Positions 1 to 8,667 of a stretch of DNA of 55,252 bases are shown piece by piece. Under the pieces are notes generated by a model that saw only the letters and a program-made list of their open reading frames with translations, was not told where the DNA came from and made no database searches. The stretch covers positions 1 through 55,252 of the forward strand of contig NZ_BOOU01000025.1 of assembly GCF_016863395.1 (NCBI RefSeq), in the 5' to 3' direction. The stretch comes from Sphaerisporangium rufum (GTDB lineage Bacteria; Actinomycetota; Actinomycetes; Streptosporangiales; Streptosporangiaceae). Each line of letters starts with the position of its first letter. Within the stretch, counting starts at the first letter, position 1. The position numbers and the translations under genes were made by a program.

Positions 1-2019
1 GGTGAAGAACCGCCACGAGCCGGCCCGGTCGGAGCGGGACAGCACCCAGGCGTGCACCACCGCGCTCAGCGTGGAGCCGTGGCAGGTGCGGCGCAGGTAG
101 TGGTGCACGGTCCGCGGGATGATCTCCGGGCCGCACGGGTAGCCGAGCCCGGCCAGGATGTCACGCAGCTCGTCCGCGGTGAGCAGGTAGAACAGCATGA
201 GCACGTCGGCCTGCTTGGAGGCCTGGTACCGATTGGGGCTGTCACCGGCCGGTTCCATGGCCCGGTCCAGCCGCCGCACTCCCCGGTAGCGGTCCCAGTC
301 CAGCTCCGGCAGGTCCGCGTACCCGGTGAACTGGCTGATCACCCCGTCATGGAAGTCCACCCGCATCCGGCGGGTGATCTCCGTCCAGCGGGCCGGCTCG
401 TCGTCGCCGAGCGCCAGCCGCGCGGTCAGCTCGGCCCGGTCCCGGGTGGGCAGCCGGCCCAGCGCGTCGCGGGCGCGCATCAGCAGCCACACCGTCATGA
501 CGTTGGTGTAGGCGTTGTTGTCCAGGCCGGGGGACGCGGCGCCCGGGTAGGCGTCGTGGTACTCGTCCGGCCCCATCACCCCGCGGATCTCGTACCGCCC
601 GGAGACCGGGTCCGGGCGGGCCAGCGCGGCGAAGCAACGGGCGATCTCCACCAGCAACTCCGCCCCCATCTCGGCCAGGAACGCCTGGTCGCCGGTGGCG
701 ACGTAGTACTGCCACACGTTGTAGGCGATGGCCAGCCCCACGTGCCGCTGCAGCCGGGAGTTGTCCGGCAGCCAGTGCCCCGAGGACGGGTTGAGGTGCA
801 GCGACTGGCTCGTCTCCCGCCCGTCGCTGCCGCTCTGCCAGGGGAACAGCGCGCCGGGCAGGCCGAGGGCGGCGGCGGCCGCCCGCGCCTCGGGCAGCCG
901 CCGGTACCGGTACCGCAGCAGGGCCCGGGAGATCTCCGGGAACCGCACGTCCAGCCAGGGCAGCACGAACAGCTCGTCCCAGAACACGTGCCCCCGGTAC
1001 GCCTCGCCGTGCAGCCCGCGGGCCGGGACGCCCACGTCCAGGTCGGCGGTGTGCGGGGAGAGCGTCTGCAGCAGGTGGAAGGTGTGCAGGTGGATGATCC
1101 GGGCCCCGGCGGGGTCGTCCACGTCCAGCCGGGCGCGGGCCCACAGCCGGTCCCAGGCGAGCCGGTGCCGGGCCAGCAGCCCGGCGAAGCCCGGGGCCAG
1201 CCGCACCTGGCGCAGCGCGGCCGACCGCGGGTCGGCGATGGCGTGGTCGAGGGACGTGGCCAGCGCGACGATCTTCGTCACCGTCACCGGGCGGCCCTGC
1301 CGCAGGTCGACGACGTGGACGGAGACGATCCGCCCGGCCTCGGGCACGACCTCCGAGGCTTCCCCGCCCGTGCCGAGCAGCCGGGCGGCCAGCGCGACGG
1401 TGATCTGCGAGGACCGGGTACGGGCGGTCAGCCAGGTGATCTCGCCGTCCCGCCCGGTGGCGTGGCCGGTCAGGTGGTCGCCGCGCAGCCCCCGGTACCG
1501 GGCCACCCCCTGGTTGACGACCCGCCCGTCCAGCGCCGCGCGCACCCGCAGCGGCCCGGACCAGTTCTCCGCGGTGAAGGTGGTCTCCAGCGCGGCCAGG
1601 TGCGGGTCGGCCATCGAGACCAGCCGGCGCTGCCGCACGGCGGTGACCCGGCCGGCGGCGTCCCGGTAGCGGAGCGTCCGGTGCAGCACGCCATGACGCA
1701 TGTCGAGCACCTGCCGGTACTCCAGCAGGCCGGCGTCGTCGGGCTGGAACGGGCGCACGCCGGGGGTGGCGAAGTCCAGCGGCAGCCAGTCCGGCAGGTT
1801 GACCAGCTCTTCGTTGGTCACCGCGTGCCCGGCCACCTCGGAGGTCAGCCGGTCGTAGCAGCCCGCCGCGTAGGTGCCGGGGTAGTGGACGTCGCCGGCC
1901 CGGGTCTCCGGGGCCGCGCCCCGGGTGGCGAAGCGGCCGTTGCCGAGGGTGCACAGCGCTTCGCGGCGTCCCTCCTCGGCGGGGTCGTAGCCGTCGTAGA
2001 CCAGCGTCCAGGGGTTCAT
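1..2019 (-). CDS. Glycoside hydrolase family 65 disaccharide phosphorylase, 3' end cut by window edge
   Basis: Cytoplasmic enzyme expected to phosphorolyse an alpha-linked disaccharide (trehalose, maltose or kojibiose type) to beta-glucose 1-phosphate and glucose. The visible 673 residues begin MNPWTLVYDGYDP, a typical GH65 N-terminus, and contain HVFWDELFVLP, the catalytic loop of the family, with the general-acid Glu at about residue 349. The frame stays open to base 1, so the C-terminal end is missing only because the window stops. Its ATG overlaps the stop of the upstream HAD gene (ATGA), indicating translational coupling with a beta-phosphoglucomutase-like enzyme that would use the released beta-glucose 1-phosphate. 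Exact substrate cannot be told from sequence. Confidence 0.9.
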   Translation of the reverse strand, partial: MNPWTLVYDGYDPAEEGRREALCTLGNGRFATRGAAPETRAGDVHYPGTYAAGCYDRLTSEVAGHAVTNEELVNLPDWLPLDFATPGVRPFQPDDAGLLEYRQVLDMRHGVLHRTLRYRDAAGRVTAVRQRRLVSMADPHLAALETTFTAENWSGPLRVRAALDGRVVNQGVARYRGLRGDHLTGHATGRDGEITWLTARTRSSQITVALAARLLGTGGEASEVVPEAGRIVSVHVVDLRQGRPVTVTKIVALATSLDHAIADPRSAALRQVRLAPGFAGLLARHRLAWDRLWARARLDVDDPAGARIIHLHTFHLLQTLSPHTADLDVGVPARGLHGEAYRGHVFWDELFVLPWLDVRFPEISRALLRYRYRRLPEARAAAAALGLPGALFPWQSGSDGRETSQSLHLNPSSGHWLPDNSRLQRHVGLAIAYNVWQYYVATGDQAFLAEMGAELLVEIARCFAALARPDPVSGRYEIRGVMGPDEYHDAYPGAASPGLDNNAYTNVMTVWLLMRARDALGRLPTRDRAELTARLALGDDEPARWTEITRRMRVDFHDGVISQFTGYADLPELDWDRYRGVRRLDRAMEPAGDSPNRYQASKQADVLMLFYLLTADELRDILAGLGYPCGPEIIPRTVHHYLRRTCHGSTLSAVVHAWVLSRSDRAGSWRFFT

Positions 2020-2765
2020 GAGGTGCCGACCGGCACCCGGCCGGTGACCGAGAGCTCGCCGAGGTCGGCGACGACCAGGTCGGCGCCCCGCTCCAGCAGC
2101 GCCGCGCCGCCGGCGCCGGAGCGGTCGACCGCCACGACCAGCCCGAAGCCGCCGCGCCGGCCGGCCTCGATGCCGGGCAGCGCGTCCTCGATGACGGCGG
2201 TGACCGCCGGGGAACCGCCGAGCCGCCGGGCCGCCTCCAGGAACAGCGCCGGGTCCGGCTTGCCGGGCAGCCCGAGCCGGGCGGCGTCCTCCCCGTCCAC
2301 CACCGTGTCGAACATGTGGATCACCCCGGCCGCGGCGACCAGCCGGCGGCAGTTGCGGCTGGCCGACACCAGGCCGGAGCGGCAGCCGCGCCGGCGCAGC
2401 TCGCGCAGCAGCGCCACGGTGCCCGGGTAGGCGGCCACCCCGTGCCGCTCCACCTCGGTGAGGAAGAACCGGTCCTTGGCCGCCGCCAGCCCGCGCACGG
2501 TGGGCGCGCCGGGCGCGTCCCCTGGATGGCCCTCGGGCAGGGTGATGCCGCGCGAGGCGAGGAAGACGCGCACGCCGTCCAGCCGGGGCCGGCCGTCCAC
2601 GTAGGCCAGGTAGTCGTCGCGGATGTCGAACGGGGCGGCGCGGCCCCGCAGGAAGGTGTCGAAGACGCGCTTCCAGGCCGCCGCGTGCACGCGCGCGGTG
2701 TCGGTGACGACGCCGTCGGTGTCGAAGACGACGGCGCGGATCCTGGTGAGGTCGATGACGGGCAC
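2016..2765 (-). CDS. HAD-superfamily hydrolase, beta-phosphoglucomutase-like
   Basis: 249 residues. The HAD nucleophile motif appears near the N-terminus as VVFDTDGVVTD (DxD), followed by a helical cap, the motif II Ser in LVSASRN, motif III Lys in LGLPGKPDP and the acidic motif IV in AVIEDALPGIEAGR. This is the beta-phosphoglucomutase arrangement, converting beta-glucose 1-phosphate to glucose 6-phosphate. The GTG start at 2765 was chosen because GGAGGT sits 6 nt upstream; the frame stays open further upstream with no better signal. It is translationally coupled to the GH65 phosphorylase by an ATGA overlap, so the two probably form one catabolic unit. A simple sugar phosphatase is the alternative. 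Confidence 0.87.
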   Translation of the reverse strand: MPVIDLTRIRAVVFDTDGVVTDTARVHAAAWKRVFDTFLRGRAAPFDIRDDYLAYVDGRPRLDGVRVFLASRGITLPEGHPGDAPGAPTVRGLAAAKDRFFLTEVERHGVAAYPGTVALLRELRRRGCRSGLVSASRNCRRLVAAAGVIHMFDTVVDGEDAARLGLPGKPDPALFLEAARRLGGSPAVTAVIEDALPGIEAGRRGGFGLVVAVDRSGAGGAALLERGADLVVADLGELSVTGRVPVGTS

Positions 2766-3062
2766 CTCGGCACCTCCGACCTCGCACGTTATCGGCGGCG
2801 GCCGGCCGGCGGCAGGGACGTCCGGTCCAGCTGCGGCCGCCGAAAGACCTGTTTTCGCCAGACCGGAACCGGTTCCAGCGGCCGGTGCCGCAGGGGGACG
2901 GTCCCCGGGGCGTCCCTGGAACCCTTCCGGGACCTCCGCTCCCGGACCTGCCACCGATGCCGCCGCACGGACGGCACCCCCGGCGTGCCGCCGCCGGAAA
3001 GGGCGCCGGGACCGCCGCCCGGACGCCGAGAAGCCCGGCGGGGACGAGGGTCCCGGGCGGAA
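2766..3062. promoter_or_regulatory. Divergent intergenic region with palindromic elements
   Basis: Non-coding stretch between the leftward HAD/GH65 pair and the rightward GNAT/acyl-CoA synthetase gene. It contains a perfect 12-bp palindrome GGAACCGGTTCC at 2865-2876, a near-palindrome GGGGACGGTCCCC at 2894-2906, and GGGACCTCCGCTCCC at 2929-2943. These could be operators for either direction; none can be assigned to a regulator except that the GGGAC-type elements resemble the DosR-like boxes found elsewhere in this block. Confidence 0.4.
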
Positions 3063-3077
3063 GGGGACTTCGGCCCT
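3063..3077 (+). promoter_or_regulatory. DosR/OsdR-like box
   Basis: GGGGACTTCGGCCCT, 34 bp upstream of the start codon of the GNAT/acyl-CoA synthetase gene. It closely follows the GGGACTT-N-GGCCC pattern known for mycobacterial DosR sites. Related elements lie upstream of the Usp genes at 6361-6398 and 8588-8618 and the flavodoxin gene at 9877. Confidence 0.5.
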
Positions 3078-3111
3078 GCCCGCGCCGGCCGGCCGGGAGG
3101 ACCGTGGAGGC

Positions 3112-5769
3112 ATGACACGATCACTGCCCGAGGAGTGCGACGTCCTGCTGCGCGACGGGGGCATCGCCCACATCAGAGCCCTGCGCCGCGCCGACCGGGC
3201 GGCGCTGCACGAGCTGGTCGACGCCTCGTCCGAACGGTCGGTCTACCTGCGCTTCTGCACCGGCGGCTCCGGCACGGCCCACGGGCACATGGACCGGATG
3301 ACCGGGCCGGGCTACCCGGGCCGGGCGATCGTGGCGCTGGTGCGCGGCCGGCCCGCCGGGGTGGCCGAGTACATCCCGGACGGCACCGGCGAGCGCGCCG
3401 AGCTCGGCATCCTGCTGGCCGACCGGTCCCACGGCCACGGCCTGGGCACCGTCATGCTGGAGCACCTGGCCGTGCACGCCGCCGACGAGGGCGTCCAGGA
3501 GCTGGTGGCCGAGGTGCTGCCGGAGAACCGGACGATGCTTCGGGTGCTGGACGACGTCGGGCTGCCGGCCGAGCGGCGGTACGCCGGCGGCCTGGTCGAG
3601 GTGCGCCTGTCCACCGGCCCGACGCCCGAGCTGCTGGACCGGATCGACGCGCGCGACCACGAGGCCGACCGAGGCTCGCTGGCGACGGTGTTCGCCCCCC
3701 GCTCGGTGGCGGTGGTCGGGGCCGGCCGCGAGCCCGGCGGGGTCGGCCACCGGGTGCTGGCCAACCTGGTCGAGGGCGGCTTCCCGGGCCCGGTGTACCC
3801 GGTCAACCCTAAGGCGGCCGAGGTCCGCGGGCTGCCCGCCTACCCCGACCTGGCGGCCCTCCCCGGGCCCGCCGACCTGGCGGTGGTCGCCACCCCGGCC
3901 GCCGCGGTGCTGGACGTCGCCCGGGACTGCGCCGCGCACGGAGTACGCGGCCTGGTCGTGGTGAGCGCCGGATTCGCCGAGGCCGGCCACGGCGGCGACG
4001 AGGCCGAGCTGCTGAGGATCTGCCGGGAGGCGGGGATGCGGCTGGTCGGCCCCAACTGCCTGGGCATCGTCAACACCGCCGCCGCGCTCAACGCCAGCTT
4101 CCTGCCCGCCGCGCCGGCGCCCGGCCGCCTCGGGCTGATGTCCCAGTCCGGCGCGGTGGCGGTCGCCGTCATCGACCGCGCCGAGCAGGTGGGGCTGGGC
4201 ATCTCCTCCTTCGCCTCGGTCGGCAACAAGGCCGACGTGAGCGGCAACGACCTGCTGCAGTTCTGGGAGGACGACCCGGCCACCGACGTGATCGCGCTCT
4301 ACCTGGAGTCGTTCGGCAACCCGCGCCGGTTCGGCCGCATCGCGCGGCGGGTCGGCGCCAAGAAGCCGATCATCGTGGTGAAGAGCGGGCGCAGCGCCGC
4401 CGGCGACCGCGCGGTGCGCTCGCACACCGCTGCGGCGGCCACCCCGGACGCGGCCGTCGACGCGCTGCTGCGCTCGGCCGGGGTGATCCGCGAGGACAGC
4501 GTCCAGGACATGCTGGACACCGCCCGGCTGCTGGCCTTCCAGCCGCCGCCGGCCGGCCGGCGGGTCGCCATCGTGGGGAACTCCGGCGGCCCGCAGGCCA
4601 TGACCGCGGACGCCTGCGAGCAGGCCGGGCTGGCCGTCCCCGAACTGTCGCCGGCGACCCGGGAGGTGCTGCGCGGCCGGCTGCGCCCGGCCGCCGCGGT
4701 GGGCAACCCGGTCGACCTCACCGCCGACGGCACCGCCGAGGAGATGGCGCACGCCGTGCGCGCGGTGCTCGCCGACCCGGTCGTCGACGCGGTGCTGGTC
4801 GTCTACACCCCGCCGTTCGGCTCCGGCCTGGACCGGACCCGCGCCGCGATCGCCGGCGCCGCCGCCGGGTCGGGCAAGACCGTGCTGGCCTGCGTGGCCG
4901 GGCACGACGGGATGGTCGGGGAGCGGGTCCCGGGCTACGCCTTCCCCGAGCAGGCGGTGCACGCCCTCGGCCGGGCGGTGGCGCACGCCGAGTGGCGGGC
5001 CCGGCCGGCCGAGCCGCCGGTCGCGGTGCCGGCCGCCGACGCCGCCGCCGCCCGGGGCATCGTCCAGGCCGAACTGGCGGCGTGCCCGGCGGGCCGGTGG
5101 CTGGACCACCCGACTGCCGCCCGGCTGCTCGGCTGCTACGGCGTGCGGGTGGCCGAGACCGTCGCGGTACGCGACGCCGGCGCCGCGGCCCAGGCCGCCG
5201 CGCAGGTCGGGCTGCCCGCGGTGCTCAAGGCGACCGGCCCGGAGCTGGTGCACAAGAGCGACGTGGGCGGCGTCCGGGTCGGGCTGCGCGACGCCGAGGA
5301 GGTGCGGCGCGCCTACGCCGAGATGGCCGCCCGGATCGGCGACGCCATGACCGGCGCGCTCGTCCAGCACCAGGCCGGCCCCGGCGTCGAGATGATCGTC
5401 GGCGGTGTCGCACACGAGGCCTTCGGCCCGCTGGTGATGGCCGGCCTCGGCGGGGTGACCGCCGAACTGCTCGCCGACCGCGCGTTCCGGGTGCCGCCCA
5501 TCGGCCGGGCGGACGCCGCCCGCATGCTGGCCGAGCTGCGCTGCGCGCCGCTGCTGCACGGCTACCGGGGCGCCCCGCCGGTGAACACCGCGGAGTTGGC
5601 GGCGTACATCATCGGGGTAGGGCGTCTGATGGACGACCTCCCCGAGGTCGCGGAACTGGACCTCAACCCGGTGATCGTCACGCCGGACGGCGCGGTGGCC
5701 GTGGACGTGCGGGTGCGGCTGGCGCCGGCCCCGCGGCGTCCCTCGCCCTACCTTCGCCGGCTGCGCTGA
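3112..5769 (+). CDS. GNAT acetyltransferase fused to NDP-forming acyl-CoA synthetase (Pat-like)
   Basis: 885-residue bifunctional protein. Residues about 15-170 form a GNAT domain with the acetyl-CoA loop HGHGLGTVML. A CoA-binding Rossmann domain follows (SVAVVGAGREPGGVGHRVL), then succinyl-CoA-ligase-like domains and a C-terminal ATP-grasp domain with VHKSDVGGVRVG. The family includes Pat-type protein lysine acetyltransferases that adjust acetyl-CoA synthetase activity. The His that is phosphorylated in ADP-forming acetyl-CoA synthetases appears retained (RSHTAAAA, His438), so the synthetase part could still be catalytic, unlike enterobacterial Pat. The ATG at 3112 follows GGGAGG at 3095-3100. 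It lies 41 bp before a PPOX-fold gene and has a DosR-like box upstream, which suggests hypoxia or redox control. Confidence 0.88.
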   Translation: MTRSLPEECDVLLRDGGIAHIRALRRADRAALHELVDASSERSVYLRFCTGGSGTAHGHMDRMTGPGYPGRAIVALVRGRPAGVAEYIPDGTGERAELGILLADRSHGHGLGTVMLEHLAVHAADEGVQELVAEVLPENRTMLRVLDDVGLPAERRYAGGLVEVRLSTGPTPELLDRIDARDHEADRGSLATVFAPRSVAVVGAGREPGGVGHRVLANLVEGGFPGPVYPVNPKAAEVRGLPAYPDLAALPGPADLAVVATPAAAVLDVARDCAAHGVRGLVVVSAGFAEAGHGGDEAELLRICREAGMRLVGPNCLGIVNTAAALNASFLPAAPAPGRLGLMSQSGAVAVAVIDRAEQVGLGISSFASVGNKADVSGNDLLQFWEDDPATDVIALYLESFGNPRRFGRIARRVGAKKPIIVVKSGRSAAGDRAVRSHTAAAATPDAAVDALLRSAGVIREDSVQDMLDTARLLAFQPPPAGRRVAIVGNSGGPQAMTADACEQAGLAVPELSPATREVLRGRLRPAAAVGNPVDLTADGTAEEMAHAVRAVLADPVVDAVLVVYTPPFGSGLDRTRAAIAGAAAGSGKTVLACVAGHDGMVGERVPGYAFPEQAVHALGRAVAHAEWRARPAEPPVAVPAADAAAARGIVQAELAACPAGRWLDHPTAARLLGCYGVRVAETVAVRDAGAAAQAAAQVGLPAVLKATGPELVHKSDVGGVRVGLRDAEEVRRAYAEMAARIGDAMTGALVQHQAGPGVEMIVGGVAHEAFGPLVMAGLGGVTAELLADRAFRVPPIGRADAARMLAELRCAPLLHGYRGAPPVNTAELAAYIIGVGRLMDDLPEVAELDLNPVIVTPDGAVAVDVRVRLAPAPRRPSPYLRRLR

Positions 5770-5810
5770 CGCCCGCCCGGCCCCTGAACGACCTTTCGGA
5801 AAGGACCCTG

Positions 5811-6242
5811 ATGAACGACCCCGACGGCCGCCCCGTACTGGAAGACCTGGCGGCGGAGGAGTGCCTGAAGCTCATCTCCGACGGCGGCATCGGCCGGGTC
5901 GGCTTCGCCACCCCCTCCGGGCCGATGGTGCTGCCGGTCAACTACACGATGCACGACGGGACGGTGCTGTTCCGGACCGCGTTCGGCGGGCCGATGGACC
6001 AGGACCTCAGCACCGGCGTGCCCGGCGTTGAATTCAAGATCGCCTTCGAGGTGGACAGCCTGGACGCCGCGGCCCGCGAGGGCTGGAGCGTCCTGGTGCA
6101 GGGCGCGGCGCACCGGGTCACCTCCGAGGAGGAGCTGGCCGCGGTCCAGGGCACCCCGGTCGAGCCGTGGGCCGGCGGCGAGCGCCGGCTGTACATCCGG
6201 GTGACCCCCACCCAGATCACCGGCCGCCGCATCACCCGCTGA
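5811..6242 (+). CDS. Pyridoxamine 5'-phosphate oxidase-fold (FMN-binding) protein
   Basis: 143 residues in a compact PPOX/split-barrel fold: helix LEDLAAEECLKLISDGGIGRVGF, strand FATPSGPMVLPVNYTMHDGTVLFRT, then GVEFKIAFEVDSLD and WSVLVQGAAHRV. This is the pattern of small PNPOx-like flavin or F420 proteins that are common in actinobacterial dormancy regulons. Start ATG 5811 is preceded by GGAAAGGA. It follows the GNAT/acyl-CoA synthetase gene by 41 bp and ends just before a strong hairpin, so the two genes make one transcript. Substrate is unknown. Confidence 0.85.
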   Translation: MNDPDGRPVLEDLAAEECLKLISDGGIGRVGFATPSGPMVLPVNYTMHDGTVLFRTAFGGPMDQDLSTGVPGVEFKIAFEVDSLDAAAREGWSVLVQGAAHRVTSEEELAAVQGTPVEPWAGGERRLYIRVTPTQITGRRITR

Positions 6243-6257
6243 CCGGCCTCCCGCCCC

Positions 6258-6296
6258 GCGACGGCGCCCGCCCCGGCCCGGGGCGGGCGCCGTCGC
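6258..6296 (+). terminator. Strong intrinsic hairpin after the PPOX gene
   Basis: Perfect 17-bp GC stem (6258-6274 with 6280-6296) around a 5-nt GGCCC loop, starting 15 bp after the PPOX stop codon. No U-tract, as is usual for actinobacterial terminators. Confidence 0.75.
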
Positions 6297-6360
6297 CGTC
6301 TCCGGGCCCCGCCGGCGGGCGCCACCGGCCCGGTCCGGCCCCCTCGTGCGGCCGCCCGGA

Positions 6361-6398
6361 TGGTCCAAGGTCCGCCCGGGCCGGGGCCGACGGTCCCG
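6361..6398 (+). promoter_or_regulatory. Two DosR-like boxes upstream of a universal stress protein gene
   Basis: TGGTCCAAGGTCC at 6361-6373 and GGGGCCGACGGTCCC at 6384-6398. On the opposite strand they read GGACCTTGGACCA and GGGACCGTCGGCCCC, close to the DosR pattern. They lie 110-147 bp before the Usp start codon. Confidence 0.5.
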
Positions 6399-6507
6399 GG
6401 CGGGCGAGCCGTAGGCCACTGCCCGGCGTGATCGGAAAGCGGTCTGCTTGGAGGAGGACGAACGGTGACCGCGCCGCGGAGCGGGCGGTCGGCCCAGTGG
6501 AGGGATC

Positions 6508-7362
6508 ATGTCCGAAAGGATCGTCGTCGGGACCGACGGGTCACCGGCCGGGACGGCCGCGGTGCGCTGGGCCGCGGCGGACGCCGCCCGCCGCGGCGCC
6601 CCGCTGCACATCGTCACCGTGGTCGAGCGGTGGCCCTACAGCGTCGCCCGCTGGCCCGCCCCGCCGGAGATCGGCGACTCGCTCGAGGCCGGCGCCGAGC
6701 GGGTCCTGGCCGAGGCCGAGGCGGTCGCCCGCGCCACGCTGCCGGACGGCCCGGTGAGCACCGAGCGGATCGACGGCGAGCCCGCCCCGGCGCTGTGCGA
6801 GCATGCGGAGAAGGCCCTGGTCCTGGTGGTGGGCAGCCGCGGCCTCGGCGGGTTCACCGGCGCGCTGGTCGGCTCGGTGAGCGGGCACGTGGCCGGCCGG
6901 GCCCGCGGCGCGGTGGTCGTGGTGCGCGAGGGTGCCGAACCGCGGCGCGGCGAGGTCGTCGCCGGGGTGGACGACTCGGCCGAGTGCGACCCCGCGCTGG
7001 TCTTCGCGCTGGAGGAGGCGCGGCTGCGCGGCGCCGTCCTGCGCGCGGTGCACGCCTGGCAGCCGCCGGTGCACGTGTACGCCCCGGCCATCGCCTACGA
7101 CATGGACGAGATCCGGCAGGCCCAGCACGACGTGGTCCGCGAGCGGCTGGCCCGGCTCGCGCCCCGCTACCCCGAGGTGACCGTGGTGGAGGACGTCCGG
7201 TGCGCCCACCCGGTGGACGCGCTGGTCAAGGCGGCCGACGGCGCCGAGCTGCTGGTCGTCGGCTCGCACGGCCGCGGCGCGGTCGGCTCGGCGCTGCTCG
7301 GCTCGGTGAGCCGCTCGGTGCTGCACCACGCGGCCGTCCCGACCGCCGTGGTCCGCGGCTGA
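6508..7362 (+). CDS. Tandem-domain universal stress protein
   Basis: 284 residues made of two Usp domains (about 1-140 and 148-284). Each ends with the ATP-binding signature G-2x-G-9x-G(S/T): GSRGLGGFTGALVGSVSG and GSHGRGAVGSALLGSVSR. The size and tandem layout match mycobacterial Rv2623-type proteins, ATP-binding factors tied to dormancy and hypoxia. The ATG at 6508 follows a GGAGGG motif. A second, stronger-looking GGAGGAGG at 6451 precedes a GTG in another frame that encodes no recognisable protein. Two DosR-like boxes upstream support redox or oxygen control. Confidence 0.92.
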   Translation: MSERIVVGTDGSPAGTAAVRWAAADAARRGAPLHIVTVVERWPYSVARWPAPPEIGDSLEAGAERVLAEAEAVARATLPDGPVSTERIDGEPAPALCEHAEKALVLVVGSRGLGGFTGALVGSVSGHVAGRARGAVVVVREGAEPRRGEVVAGVDDSAECDPALVFALEEARLRGAVLRAVHAWQPPVHVYAPAIAYDMDEIRQAQHDVVRERLARLAPRYPEVTVVEDVRCAHPVDALVKAADGAELLVVGSHGRGAVGSALLGSVSRSVLHHAAVPTAVVRG

Positions 7363-7666
7363 GCGGCCATGATCCCGGCGGACCGCCCTTGACCGCCCAC
7401 CGCGGGCCGCCACCCGGAACGACGAGCCCGAAACCGCCTAGGCCCGGCCCGGGGCGGGCCGGCGGCTCGAGCCGGTCAGCGACCTAATGGACAAGTGCTC
7501 ACGCCGGCGATCAGCGGGCACGACATCCCATCAGCGATCAAGACCCCTGACCACCGGAGAGGGCACGATCTGACCCTAGGACTCAAGGTCCAGGCGGTTG
7601 GAGTGCTCACTCACCAGCGGCTACCAGGCACCGAGTCTGCCAGCGAGACCGACCCGGTAGCTCCCA
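7363..7666. other. Convergent intergenic region with a small hairpin
   Basis: Separates the rightward Usp gene from a leftward one. A 7-bp hairpin CCGGCCC/GGGCCGG (7444-7450 with 7456-7462) could end transcription. From about 7485 to 7670 the GC content falls visibly below the surroundings. An open frame there (7495 onward) has no recognisable domain, no ribosome binding site and atypical composition. I see no RNA gene or clear transposon remnant. Confidence 0.5.
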
Positions 7667-8530
7667 TCAGGCGGGGCGGGGGCGGACGACGGCCACCGGG
7701 CAGTGGGCGTGGTGCAGGACGCCGTGGCCCACCGAGCCGAGCAGCGCCGCGGTGAAGCCGCCCAGCCCGCGCGAGCCGACGACCAGCAGGTCGGCCGTCT
7801 GCGAGGCCTCGCCCAGCGCGGGCACCGGGTGCCCGCAGATCCCGGTCTCGGTCACCGGCACGTCGGGGAACTTGTCCCGCCACGGGGCCAGCCACTGCCG
7901 CATCCCGCGGGTGCCCGCTTCGGAGACGTCGCTCATGATGTCGGTGTAGCCGGCCGCGACCGGCGACAGCGCCGGCATCGGCCAGGAGTGCACCGCCTCC
8001 ACCTGCCAGCCTCGCGCCGACGCCTGCTCGAAGGCGAAGCCCAGCGCGGCCTCCGAATGCGGGGAGCCGTCCACGCCGACGACCACCTTCCGGTACGAGG
8101 CCGGCCGGACGTCGCGCACGATCACGACCGGGCCCGCCGCGTGCCCGGCCAGCGCCAGCCCCACCGACCCCAGCACCAGGCCGGTGAACCCGCCCATGCC
8201 GCGGCTGCCCAGCACCAGCGTGTCGGCGTTCTCCGACTCGTGGCGCAGCCGCTCGACGACCGCGCCGGTGATCAGCGCCGTGCTCACCTCCAGGCCGGGG
8301 ACGTGCTCCCTGGCCCGGCCGGCCGCGGCGTCCAGCACGCCGGCGCAGTAGTCGGTCAGCGATTCGTTGAACCCTTCCATCCGGTGGAAGGGGTACTCGC
8401 CCGCCCAGGGCTCGCGCACGTGCACGATGCGCAGCACCGCGCCGGCCCGGGCCGCGTCCTCGGCCGCCCAGTCGACCGCGGCGGCCGCGTGCGCGGAGCC
8501 GTCGACCCCCACCGTGATCACACCGAACAT
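7667..8530 (-). CDS. Tandem-domain universal stress protein
   Basis: 287 residues with two Usp domains, each carrying an intact ATP-binding signature (GSRGMGGFTGLVLGSVG and GSRGLGGFTAALLGSVG). The start MFGVITVGVDGS at 8530 is chosen because GGGAGG lies a few bases upstream and the Usp fold begins immediately; the open frame extends further without homology. It is the last gene of a leftward series (flavodoxin, single-domain Usp, this Usp). The 137-bp gap before it contains two DosR-like boxes, implying its own promoter. Confidence 0.92.
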   Translation of the reverse strand: MFGVITVGVDGSAHAAAAVDWAAEDAARAGAVLRIVHVREPWAGEYPFHRMEGFNESLTDYCAGVLDAAAGRAREHVPGLEVSTALITGAVVERLRHESENADTLVLGSRGMGGFTGLVLGSVGLALAGHAAGPVVIVRDVRPASYRKVVVGVDGSPHSEAALGFAFEQASARGWQVEAVHSWPMPALSPVAAGYTDIMSDVSEAGTRGMRQWLAPWRDKFPDVPVTETGICGHPVPALGEASQTADLLVVGSRGLGGFTAALLGSVGHGVLHHAHCPVAVVRPRPA

Positions 8531-8587
8531 CCTGCCTCCCTGCGTGCCTATTCCCATGGGATCGCCCGCGGGCACCTCGCGCAGCGG

Positions 8588-8618
8588 CCGAAGGTCCCGC
8601 GCCCTCGGGACTTCCGCC
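8588..8618 (-). promoter_or_regulatory. Pair of DosR-like boxes upstream of a Usp gene
   Basis: CCGAAGGTCCCGC at 8588-8600 reads GCGGGACCTTCGG on the coding strand, and CTCGGGACTTCCGCC at 8604-8618 carries the GGGACTTCCG core in the other orientation. They lie 58-88 bp before the start codon at 8530, a suitable position for activation by a DosR/OsdR-like regulator. Confidence 0.55.
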
Positions 8619-8667
8619 CGCCCTGGACCATCCGGGTGACACTACACGCGGGGGCGTCCCGGCCCGG

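Noticed and set aside
52-2430. Long rightward open frame over the GH65 and HAD genes
   Set aside because: Antisense shadow typical of high-GC DNA; the protein is Pro/Gly/Arg/Val/Gln-rich with no domain, while the leftward frames encode clear enzymes.
6465-7487. Rightward open frame with strong GGAGGAGG upstream, overlapping the Usp gene
   Set aside because: The translated product is Arg/Gly/Ala-rich and unlike any family; the overlapping frame from 6508 is a full tandem Usp. The SD-like sequence is noted but not taken as a gene start.
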